Below, in pieces: positions 54,161 through 63,276 of a stretch of DNA of 64,000 nt. Every line of letters starts with the position of its first letter. The first letter of the stretch is position 1. The translations under genes and the position numbers were made by a program. The notes beneath the pieces were generated by a model that ran no database searches, was not told the DNA's origin, and was given only the letters and a program-made list of their open reading frames with translations. Source of the DNA: Gracilariopsis chorda (Eukaryota > Rhodophyta > Florideophyceae > Gracilariales > Gracilariaceae); NCBI GenBank assembly GCA_003194525.1, contig NBIV01000188.1, positions 62,001 to 126,000 on the forward strand. Direction: 5' to 3'.

Positions 54161-55630
54161 CGTCAACACACATTCCAGTTGGCGGAAGGTTTCTAGACTG
54201 GATTTCTGAATACACAAAGACTTACGATGTTGCCATTATGGGAGCTGGAATGGCTGGTACAGCTTGTGCCTATAATCTGAGCAAGGATGGGTATGCAGGT
54301 TCGATAGTTCTCCTTGACCAAGTAACGGTGTCAGACCAACACGGATCCTCACATGGTGTAACACTGAAACTGGAGAGGTGGCACGATGGATGGTGTGGCT
54401 GGTTCTGAGGAGAGAACGTCCGACTTCATCTCCTTTAATAGAGTCTAATGGCTACAATCTATACATCTAGAAGATCCTGACACTACATTACGGGACACTA
54501 ACGTCGGAGACAGAGCTTGTAGTCTGTCTTCGACTGAGCTCCGTGGCCCTACAGGTACTTCTGTGTTACACATGGGCACTCTAGAATGTATCGAGAAATG
54601 TATTCCGATCCTTTTATTCAAAATTGATATCCAAGGCTCTAGAGATGTGGTACGATTTGGAGAAAGTAGAGAGCACAAACCTGGTATCAAGAAATGGGCT
54701 TCTATTTTTCAGATCTTCAGGCATGGGTGAAACGGCTGAAGGTTCTATCCTCGGTGCCATTGACACGATGAGAACTCTAGGGATCGAGCACGAGGTTGTT
54801 GACAGTAGTGAAGAACTTTGCAGACGATACGAAGGTCTTCGACTAGAAGACGGCGACATTGGTGTTTTTACGGTGGGGGATGGATCGATAAATGCCACAG
54901 CTGCTTGCCTAGGAATGGCAGAGTACGCTATGCCCCATGGCGTTACACTTCAAGAAGAGGCTACAGTTCTCCGGTTTTACACCGAAGGGGTAGGGCACAC
55001 GAACGCATTGCTCCTTCTAAACGATTTTAGCGTCATCCGTGTTAAAAGAAAGTTGGTCATGACAACAGGGGGGTGGACAACGAGAATCGTGAAGGAGGAC
55101 TTCGATATTGATATGAACGCGGATGTGCAGATGGTTGCCTGGGGTCATTTCGAGCTATTTGATGATGAAGCCAACATGCCTCAATGGTTTTGCTTCTGCG
55201 ACGGATCTCACACGAATATACCAATGAGTGAAAGCCAGCATGGGCTATACTACGGCTTTCCAGCCATTCCATCGCATGGAAAATCTAGAACAAGCCGAAT
55301 CGTGAAAGGTACCGACTTTACACCGGAATGTGCTTACATGGGATCTATCGTTCCAAAGTAAAACAAAAGAGAAGTGCACGAGGAATTTCGCGAGGATATT
55401 CAGTCTTTTGTACGAAGTCATTGGCCGATTTTGAGTGACATGTTAGACCTCCAGTACAGTCCCTACCACGTGACACCTTCGCAAGACTTTGTTTTGGGCC
55501 ATCTACCGGGCCTACAGCACGTCCTGCTTTTTTGCGGGGGTTCGGGACGGGCTTTCAAATTCGCTCCGCTACTAGGTGCATGCCTTTCTGACTTGGTGTA
55601 TGGAAAGAGTGCACGTATCGATATTTCTCG
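54160..55630 (+). pseudogene. Sarcosine-oxidase-like FAD oxidoreductase domain (DAO family)
   Basis: Begins D-V-A-I-M-G-A-G-M-A-G (GxGxxG at 363-368 of the fusion), followed by L-L-D-Q and D-Q-H-G-S-S-H-G. After the MITE it resumes H-S-R-M-Y-R-E-M-Y, then T-T-G-G-W-T-T, Y-Y-G-F-P and G-G-S-G-R-A-F-K-F-A-P-L-L-G, all typical of monomeric sarcosine oxidase / N-methyl-amino-acid oxidases. In Y-S-P-Y-H-V-T-P-S-Q-D-F the residue aligned with the Cys that binds FAD covalently in sarcosine oxidase appears to be Ser, so FAD would be held non-covalently. The family oxidises N-methyl or secondary amines. Broken by the MITE, a frame shift and a TAA. Confidence 0.75.
54356..54571. mobile_element. 216-bp MITE inside the oxidase domain
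   Basis: Starts GTGTAACACTGAA and ends TTCTGTGTTACAC (12 of 13 terminal bases inverted). A 3-bp duplication ATG flanks it (54353-54355 and 54572-54574). Removing the element and one ATG restores S-S-H-G-H-S-R-M without any gap, so both ends are exact. Three-base duplications fit the Harbinger superfamily. Its length is a multiple of 3 but it carries an in-frame TGA at 54406-54408. Confidence 0.85.
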
Positions 55631-55749
55631 TTTTGAGCCAAGAAAGGTAATTCAAACGTCTCCGAAGAAGCTTCGGCGAACGGCAACTGAAGTACAGAGA
55701 ACCGAGAGAAAGGTTTTGGGGAAGTCGCACGGTCCTTTTGGCGAAAAGG

Positions 55750-56870
55750 AAAGGGGAGTAAATTCGCTTGTAACTCAGGGATGTTTCGACGTGTTCAATC
55801 GATTTCAATCTCTTATCGCCAAAGATTTTGAAAACTCAATTCCCTACGAGCCTCTGGCTGATAGCCAAAGGCTCCTGGTTACACTTTATGACTTCGGTGC
55901 AGCCGACGGTGGAACATCCCTGCAGTTGTGGAATGACATCATTCGCAAATGTATGGAACTCTGTCCAGATCATGAAATCGAAATGAAGTACGAGGACCAA
56001 CCAAACGCCGATTATCAAAGCCTATTCTACTATATGCAAGGACTTCTTCAGGTTCCGGGAAGGACTGTCGAAACGTATCTTCAGAGCGAGTTTGCTGACA
56101 AGGTTTTTGTATCTGCAGTGGGTACGAGCTTTCACCAGCAATGCCTGCCGTCAAAGACACTCAGTTTCGGGTTTTCCGCGACCGCAATGCACTGGTTATG
56201 ACGTTGTCCAGATATTGCACTCCCAAGCGGCGTACTTCATCATACTCAACTGCACGAAAGCGATGAAACAGTAGGGGCCTGGGCTCGAGTGGCCGCCGAA
56301 GACTGGGAAAGAATTCTGATGGCGAGAGCAGCAGAGCTGAAAAGCGGGGGCAGGATGATGATCATAAGTCTATGTGTGGATGAAGACGGTCAATCTCTCG
56401 GAAAAACTACAGTGGTGCCCCGGTCGATGTTTGATGAAATGGCGCATCATTGGAGAACGATGATGGTAGATGGGCTTATTTCAAAAGAAGAATTCGATCG
56501 AATGGAAGTGGTGAATTACTACCGTAGTTTGAAAGAGATAACGTCGGTTCTTCTGGATGAATCATCAGAGGTGTATAGAGCAGGACTGAGGTTGGAGACG
56601 GCTACAACATCCCTAACTCCATGCTTGTATTGGGCGCAATGGATAAGAGACGGCGGAGAGGCGGAGATTTATGCCAAGAACTTGACACTGACAATGCGTT
56701 CGTGGTCAAACAGTTCGTTTGCGTCGGGGCTAGACAACTCAAGGTCGGGTGACGATATTGCGGGGATCTGTGATGCTTTCTTTTCTCGGTTTGCGAAAGC
56801 AGTGGCAGAAAAGCCTAATGAACATGGAATGGATTACGTACATGCCTACATATCAGTAAGAAAGCTGTGA
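55750..56870 (+). pseudogene. SABATH-type carboxyl methyltransferase domain
   Basis: Motif I is L-Y-D-F-G-A-A-D-G-G-T-S-L, as in bacterial and plant SABATH enzymes that methylate carboxylates with S-adenosylmethionine. Next come E-I-E-M-K-Y-E-D-Q-P-N-A-D-Y-Q-S-L-F (the N-D-L-P-x-N-D-F-N-x-L-F equivalent), F-G-F-S-A-T-A-M-H-W-L, and then A-A-E-D-W-E-R-I-L-M-A-R-A-A-E-L with G-G-R-M-M-I-I. The TGA at 56199 directly follows M-H-W-L, where homologues have Ser; the frame then continues correctly to 56870. It is closer to the microbial type (A-x-D-W-x-x-x-L-x-x-R) than to plant enzymes. The stop makes this copy inactive unless read through. Confidence 0.8.
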
Positions 56871-57700
56871 TTTACTTGGGGTTAGCAATCCTAGCCCTCT
56901 AACTTTCCTGAGGCTTTTTTTTCAGTACCGTCTGCGTCGTACCGTTGGTACTTGCAAAGATGGAGACAAAATGCATTTGCTCTGCGGAAATCGTGACTTG
57001 CTCCATCCATGGTGTCGGGCATGTTACAAACTGCATTCGCGGCTTTTCAGGAAAGGTGCTCTTTGAGAACCGTTTCAAGGAGCCGAATAGGAGCGTTTGC
57101 TTAACTGGACTTTTCTATATGGAGAGTGCAGGGAGATATGCTGTTTTTCTTACGCTCACCTCGCTAAAAGCCAGTCAGCTTTCCCCTGGAACGCTTGATG
57201 GACGGCTGTCAAAACTAGAGCCTGTTTACACTGGACGAACGTTACCAAGCGGGGATAGGCTAAACTAAGGCTATACGAGCTAAACTATTGCTACACCATG
57301 TTTACTGCAATGGTATCTGCAGGTAGTCTACCCGACGTACGCGAGTCAGTTGCATATGCAGTAATCAAAATAGAGAACAGTGACAGCGCACATTACAGTA
57401 GCTCAGAAACAGTAGCCAATAGAATCACCCCATGTTTCGGATCAGCCAATACATCTCAAGATTCAGGACAGTTGTCCTCATGCCGCTCTCTCAGGCCGGC
57501 AAGTCAGGCTTGCACGTCAGGCTCACTACGTGGAGAAGTACGTTAATTGATCTGAAGTACACGCCACGTCGTTACGATTGTTTCGAAGTGGCGGGGTCTC
57601 AGGCTCGTCATATGAGTTTTTGAAACAGGAAATATGGAAAATATGAAAACCTTCTAGCCAATAAAAATTGTCCACCTGTTTCAGACCGATTTCCAACTTC
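56871..57700. other. Downstream stretch with an unassigned ORF
   Basis: A 107-residue plus frame at 56945-57268 (inner Met at 56960) has no recognisable domain. GAAACAGG / CCTGTTTC inverted repeats flank 57620-57685. Confidence 0.3.
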
Positions 57701-57702
57701 CA

Positions 57703-57739
57703 TGCCTGTCGGGGAAATCTAGGATTTCCCCGACATGCA
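57703..57739. repeat. 17-bp hairpin with 3-nt loop
   Basis: Arms 57703-57719 and 57723-57739 around TAG, with one mismatch (C against A). GC-rich core GTCGGGGAAATC. Confidence 0.75.
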
Positions 57740-57929
57740 ATGAAACAATGAAAGTGACAGGTTCGCTTCGATTTTTCGCGGCCGACACCAACAACCCACA
57801 TACTCTCACAATTACCATCCAAACCGCAACTACCCACATCCTCGCCTTAGCCAACACCTTCCACGCGTGTACGGCGCTTTTTTCAAGTTTATCCCTCTAC
57901 CACGGTCGCCTCCAGACCTGTCCGCCCAT

Positions 57930-58880
57930 CACTCACGAGATTCACCAACAGCTGCAACTATCCGCCTCCACATTATTACCGACTATCGTCCGCACCCTCA
58001 GCCGAACTACCGCAGTCGACATCCAACGTCCTCACCCTCAACCATCCTTTGTCCGAAACCACAACCATTCGCCGTCACTACCCATCCACCATCCCCAAAC
58101 TCGATCATCCGCCGTCATCATCCACCGTCCGCAATCCCAATCATCTTCTGTCCTCATCCACCCACCGTCCCTAAACCCAACGAACCACCGTCATCATCCT
58201 CCATCCTTAACCCCAACCGTTCCTTATCCAAAACCGCAACTATCCCGCGTCATCTATTTTCCATTTTCCGCAACACAAACTATCCGTTGTCATCAACCAT
58301 CTACCTTCTACAACCTCGCCACCTAACGTCGGCAGTCCTAATAATCTAACAATCGCAACGCCAACCATCCAGCGTCATCACCCCAACCGTTCGTTGTCAT
58401 CATCGATCCCCTGTCCGCAACCCCAACCATCCGCCTTCAACATCCACTGTCCCCAGCCCCATCTCTCCGACGTTTTTTACCATCTACCCTTCGCAACCTC
58501 AACTATCCAACTTCCACACCCCGACTCATCCAACATCCGCCACAACCCGAACCATCCAGCGTTATCAACCCTAATCATCCGCCGCACCAACCCCCGTCCC
58601 AAAACTCAACCATCCGCTGTCATCATCGACCGTCCCTAACCGTTCATCATCTGCAACGCCAACCATACGCCGTCATCATCCATTCACCGTCCGCAACCCC
58701 AACAATCCGCCTTCATCATCCTCCGTCCCCAACCCCACCTATCCATCATCCTCAACCATCTACCGCGCTGAACCGTGCTCATTCTCAACCATTCACTATC
58801 CTCACCCTAACCATCTACCGTCCGCAACTTCAACTATCTACCGGCCTCAATCATCCACAGTGCCGTCCAACTCCCCCACC
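57930..58880. repeat. Degenerate pyrimidine-rich minisatellite
   Basis: About 0.95 kb of imperfect units built from CAACCATCCGCC and TCATCATCC, with a rough period near 30 bp, very poor in G on the plus strand. Open frames cross it in several phases only because stops are rare in such sequence; I do not regard them as genes. It lies directly left of Harbinger B. Confidence 0.7.
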
Positions 58881-59054
58881 GAGGCCAAAAAGACGACATA
58901 ACACGGCTCTACTATCCACTCACCGTCCTACTGCGTCTGCAACCGCAAACAAACGTTTCCAAAGCCAGCAAGCCGCAGGGATACCCGCGCGGCTGGCCTT
59001 TCAGTAGCAACCCGCTTCTAACGTTGACCTTCTGCCTCCGCTTTTCCAGTACCA

Positions 59055-60515
59055 ATGCAAGTACCGTCCACTGGTGCATCTAATGTGGAACCGTCCACAC
59101 CGCAGCAAAACTTTGCTGAAAGTTTGGCGTCTGAGATAGCACCACGTCACAATGCTTCAGAAGGCATTGGGGAGAGTGAGAGCGGTAATGTAAATGCGCA
59201 TGAAGACTTTCTTTTTGGCAGACCCGGTGCTCCTTCTCAGCAAGCACCTGCTGGGGCACGCGTGATTGAAGATGCAGACAGAGATCCCAGATGTGTTGTG
59301 CCCTGTATAGTCGAGGAAGGGAAAGAACTATTTAGGAAGTATCCACTTGACAATAGCACTTGAAAGGCTCTGTTGCGGGCTCTAAAAATAACTGGTGCTC
59401 AGAAAAGTAAGATGAAAACGAAGGTGAATGTGCTCATTGTTAAAATGGTTCAGAGGGAGTTCAGCATCAACGATGCAATACAGGTTCTGGATTTTGTTGA
59501 GGCAGGGGAACAAGGGGAACGACCTCGCATGTATTCTATCCCAGCAACAGTTGTCAAGGTGAAGAGAACAGCAGCCGGCGAGGAGCATGTGGAGTGGATG
59601 CGAGGAGACGTTCAGTTATTCGATGGTGACAATGTTAAAGTTGGTCAGCCATTTGTTGGGGAAGGGAGCAATATGAATTCAGGGACTGTCGTTAGGGAAC
59701 CAGACTTCGAAGCCAATGAATATTGCAGGCTGTTGCATGTGCTCGCAGATGATCGCATGACCACTGCTCGTGCCCAGCTTATGGAACCGCGAACTAGAGA
59801 AGAACTTGATGCCGATAATATCGACCCTTGATCTGATCACATCACTCCACTTTTCAATGATGACACCTTCCAACCTCCACCTGTTACATTGCTGGCTGGA
59901 GGAGTGACTCGAGGTGGTATCGCGTCTATAGACACTCGTATTCGACGGTATGAAAGGCCTGCTGGTGTTCTTAAACGGAAGTTTGCGGAGTTCAAAAGCT
60001 TGTATGGGGCATGCCTTAACAAACATGAATCGTCAGGGCAAGGAGACCCTGACGCATTTGTTCTCTATGCCACCGGAAAGACCTACATTATGTACGCCTT
60101 TTGCTTCTTGAAGAAGTATCCTATTATTAGCCCTTTGGCTACTCGCGCATTGAAATCGGACGCGCAGCGTGAAGAAGGCGTCGGCGAAGGATTGGAACCA
60201 CGCCGAGATAGTGGGAGAGACTCGGGTCGTAAAAGGAAAAGAGAACCACAAGAAATCAGCATTTTAGGCATTGATGCTCTATCTTCGGTCCTAAAGCCTT
60301 GCTCCGTGGATGTAGCGAGAGAAACCGAAAAAGCTGAGAGGGATAAAGCAGTCTATGAAGCAGCTGAGGCTAGGGGGAGATCGGCACAGTCGCTTCTTTC
60401 CGCAATCTCTCAAGCCAAGGATATGGAGGCCAATGCCAACTCGGCAGAAGAGAAAGAAATGTATTCGAAAGTGGTACAAGAGCTATTCAAGAATTTGTGC
60501 AATCAAGAACCTTAA
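59055..60515 (+). pseudogene. Harbinger B partner protein (Myb/trihelix-like), two in-frame TGA
   Basis: A single frame of 486 codons interrupted only by TGA at 59361-59363 and at 59829-59831. The C-terminal half has V-L-K-R-K-F-A-E-F-K-S-L-Y, S-G-Q-G-D-P-D-A-F-V-L-Y and G-K-T-Y-I-M-Y-A-F-C-F-L, resembling the trihelix/SANT-like proteins that travel with Harbinger transposases. A basic patch (G-R-K-R-K-R-E-P) and a Lys/Glu-rich coiled-coil end follow. Both stops could be CGA turned into TGA by C-to-T change. The protein should act with the transposase at 60524-61792. Confidence 0.65.
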
Positions 60516-60523
60516 ACTTAAAT

Positions 60524-61792
60524 CTAGCATCGCCTAGTTCTCGGGCGTGCATATCCCAGTTCTGTTAACCGCCTTGCTACCCTGTCTCTAACAGTTGAGT
60601 TTTTCCTTCCCCGCTGTCGTGTTCGCTGTGCGTCTTGTTCCGTATGGAGAAAATTCTGCAAGTGAACCACTGGTGTTCCAATTACATTGTTCTCCTCTGC
60701 GATGCCCAATATGTTATGCATGCCATTAGGAGAGTTGTCAATTATGAAATTGTGAAGCTTACATGCGACCATGATGATAAGAGTACTCTTAGATAAAAGA
60801 TGTTTGAGCGGTGACCAAAAAATACCAAACCGGTTGACAAGCATACCAAAGACTTGCTCAACGGTGATTCGGCAAGAAGAAAAGTAGAAGTTAAAAGTAT
60901 CTTTCTCTTGAGAAAGATTGTTCCCAGAATATGGCGTTAATATGTGGCTCCCGCATGCATAAGCATCATCAGCTGCAATGCATGCCCAATCTGGTAACCT
61001 ACCACTTACAACCAATGTATGCAGCGATGAAGATTGAAAGGCAGTGGAATCATGAGTCGCGCCGGAGTGCCTAGCTGAAACGAATAGGAACTTATAGTTC
61101 GCGGACACAGCTGCTTGAACGCAAATGGCGTAGAACCCCTTTCTATTGTAATACTTCCGGGGATCTGGGGCATCTGTCAACTTTGGTTGCTGAATAGCAA
61201 TTGCTATTCCATCGAGTGCTGCAACAATCCCTTTAATGGGACTCCTTCGCATTCTTTGATATTGTTCAGAACGCTGTATACATTCCTCTTCAGACTCCAG
61301 AAAAGCAATCCTCGGAAGAATATCATTCAATGCGTCTAATGTTTCTTGGAAGATGTAGAAAGGGGTATTTCTACCAACACCGTATGGCCAACCTACATCC
61401 AGATAGCTTGCTCCAGCTATTATTCGCAATGTGATACACAGCATAAGTTCAACTGTTAGAGTAGAAGCTGGGCAGTTTCTGCGTAGTTGTTTCCGCTTAA
61501 GTTTCGGCGTTAAAAGCGAAACCAATATATGAAATTGTGCAATGCTGACGCGGTAAAGACGTTGAAGTAGTTCTTCTCCAATATCATTCACATGTTTTAT
61601 GAAATCGAAGGGATGTCTTCGTTTCACTGTTCTATCGGATCTTCCATCTTTCACAGGAAAACGTGCCCCCAATACGCTGTAGGAAACTAGTATTGCCGAC
61701 GCATACAGAGCGCTCTTCTTCGACGAGGAAAACTTCATTGCCTTCTTGATCGCTTGCGATCGCTTTGCCACCCTTCGGATAGCACGGTTCAT
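60524..61792 (-). CDS. Harbinger B transposase (DDE_4), apparently intact
   Basis: 422 residues, normal length, with an ATG start at 61792. The N-terminal basic region leads to a helix-turn-helix (about 82-140, with L-T-V-E-L-M-L-C-I-T-L-R-I-I-A-G-A-S-Y-L). The catalytic core has A-A-L-D-G-I-A-I-A-I (D194), Y-Y-N-R-K-G-F-Y-A-I, G-A-T-H-D-S-T-A-F, A-A-D-D-A-Y-A-C-G-S (D275) and C-R-I-T-V-E-Q-V-F-G-M (E312), so the acidic triad is complete. C-K-L-H-N-F-I-I-D is the usual end of the fold. It should cut and paste the element in the nucleus. The transposase looks sound, while its partner gene carries two stops. Confidence 0.85.
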   Translation of the reverse strand: MNRAIRRVAKRSQAIKKAMKFSSSKKSALYASAILVSYSVLGARFPVKDGRSDRTVKRRHPFDFIKHVNDIGEELLQRLYRVSIAQFHILVSLLTPKLKRKQLRRNCPASTLTVELMLCITLRIIAGASYLDVGWPYGVGRNTPFYIFQETLDALNDILPRIAFLESEEECIQRSEQYQRMRRSPIKGIVAALDGIAIAIQQPKLTDAPDPRKYYNRKGFYAICVQAAVSANYKFLFVSARHSGATHDSTAFQSSSLHTLVVSGRLPDWACIAADDAYACGSHILTPYSGNNLSQEKDTFNFYFSSCRITVEQVFGMLVNRFGIFWSPLKHLLSKSTLIIMVACKLHNFIIDNSPNGMHNILGIAEENNVIGTPVVHLQNFLHTEQDAQRTRQRGRKNSTVRDRVARRLTELGYARPRTRRC

Positions 61793-61906
61793 GTCTCTTG
61801 ACTGCGTTAATGTTACAACTTTCTCGTACTTCGCGGGGGAAGGGCATGAACTGGAGGAGCTGACAACCTAAGATCCTCAAAATGCCTTGCAATGGTACTT
61901 TTTGGC

Positions 61907-62340
61907 ACCGTAGTGGGCAGTTCAAATAATTATTTCACTTTTACCATACCAAAACCTAGAACGGAATCGTCGTAGTAATTTTGAAATTCATGACTTTGTC
62001 CTGATTCATGATTTCCGGTTTTCAAAATTTCAAGGAGTCATATGACGACCCTCATACTAACAGGGGGCAACTTACCGCATCACGCAATTAGCATTCAAAT
62101 AGCGTAGGTGTTCTTGTATTTGCTTTTGGTCATGTTCAGAAACGTTTCAAAGCACGGGTTGCATTTGACTACAACCACTTGGCTCATACCGAAAACCTTG
62201 CCGACGGCTGATCCGAAACATTCAAAGAGTCATGAGTGTGAGAGGTAGAATTAGAGAGAGTTGCATTGTAATTATCTAAATTACAATGCAACTCCGAATT
62301 GAGACTGCATTTTATAACTCTCCTTTAGTTAGGATAACAA
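61907..62340. other. Spacer with a strong hairpin
   Basis: No gene. A perfect inverted repeat with 16-bp arms lies at 62258-62294, listed separately. Confidence 0.4.
62258..62294. repeat. Perfect 16-bp hairpin with 5-nt loop
   Basis: GAGTTGCATTGTAATT and its exact inverse around ATCTA. It is the longest mismatch-free hairpin I noticed in the window. Confidence 0.85.
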
Positions 62341-63133
62341 AAAATTAGATGATAGAGTCTATAGAGGAGCGGCCGGCGGCGCAGTCTGTGCTTTCTGCCG
62401 GCCACACACTTTTCACATGATCGCATCGCTCGCCCACCCCTCGACCGCAACTCCCCCGGAACTAACCCTCTTTCCACGTCACCCCCCCCCCTCCGACCGC
62501 CACCACCATCACTCGAAAACCTTCCTTTCTGACATCAATCGCGTATTTCTCTCCTGAACGAAGGTACACAGCGCGCATCTCATTCTTCGCAACCTCTTTG
62601 GAGACTGTGGAATTCATCTTTGGACTCGAAGCTTACAACCTCATCTCGCTCACAGAACTCAGCTTTCCAACTTTTATTTATATCTTGGACATACAACCAC
62701 CTCTTCCAACCTCAGGCTGAGCCGCTCGCAAGCCGAGTACCGGGACGGTAATCGGTTGGGCACTTGAATTAATCCTTAGGATTTGATATCACACTGGATA
62801 ACCGGCTCAGCTGGGGTGTGCTCTGTCTGCCTTTGGTGACAAGATTTGTCGTCGTTCGACCCGAGCTGTTCAACAAGCCTTGTTCTTTACTAACCAACGA
62901 AGCTGCGCTCGAGTCTTGCAAGGAGCTGGAAGGGGTCAACTGGTGAAAAATTATCCTCAGTTAGTAACCTCCCTTGGACGTTCCGTAGAGACTAAACGCA
63001 CCTCGCTCTTGTTCGCGCAGAGATTGGCAGGCTGCAGAAAGTCGGAACTCACCGGGAGAGAATAACCCGGGTCCAGAGGTCAAACCTCTAGGGTAGCGGA
63101 GGTAGTTTCTCCTGTCAGTGTGCCCGAACAAAA

Positions 63134-63248
63134 GAAGACTAACAAAAATAACCTCGCTAACTAGAGGTCAGGAAGACTAACAAAAGGAACCTCGCTAGCT
63201 AGAGGTCAAGCAGAATAAAAAAAGGAACCTCGCTAACCAGAGGTCATC
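63134..63248 (+). repeat. Three leader repeats with hairpins upstream of gag
   Basis: Three tandem units of about 38 bp (63134-63171, 63171-63209, 63210-63248), each with ACCTC...GAGGT arms that can fold. A related AGAGGT-CAA-ACCTCT hairpin lies just before, near 63076-63091. The last unit ends about 30 bp before the gag ATG. Confidence 0.75.
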
Positions 63249-63276
63249 AGCCTTCTTTCACCGTTAACCCAAACAG

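Larger units (their letters stand above)
53155..56870 (+). pseudogene. Three-enzyme fusion: leucine-dehydrogenase-like, sarcosine-oxidase-like FAD, SABATH methyltransferase
   Basis: One gene with three enzyme domains, host-type and intronless. Residues 1-335 resemble amino-acid (Leu/Phe/Val) dehydrogenase. From about 357 a DAO-type FAD oxidase begins in the same frame. The frame at 55374-56201 holds both the end of the oxidase and the start of a SABATH carboxyl methyltransferase, so the fusion is seen directly at both joints. Lesions: a 216-bp MITE at 54356-54571, a one-base frame shift near 54615-54623, an in-frame TAA at 55359-55361 and an in-frame TGA at 56199-56201. No neighbour on the same strand suggests an operon. 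An intact copy may exist elsewhere. A joint role on an amino-acid-derived substrate is inference. Confidence 0.8.
58881..61906. mobile_element. PIF/Harbinger-type DNA transposon B
   Basis: Two convergent genes (partner 59055-60515, transposase 60524-61792) only 8 bp apart at their stops. GCCAAAAAG at 58884 and its inverse at 61898-61906 are the best end candidates, with ACC on both outer sides, but the left end would need three extra bases, so the ends are weakly supported. Confidence 0.6.

Noticed and set aside
54353-54571. Reading the MITE as an AT-AC intron
   Set aside because: The ends happen to be AT and AC if one duplication copy is included, but there is no U12 5' splice consensus, and terminal inverted repeats plus ATG duplication explain it better.
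57748-58639. Several long open frames in the C-rich stretch
   Set aside because: They exist in more than one phase because the sequence is nearly free of stop codons; composition follows the minisatellite, not a protein family.
63134-63248. Direct repeats that might suggest a CRISPR array
   Set aside because: The units are contiguous without unique spacers, lie in a eukaryotic retroelement leader and differ from each other.
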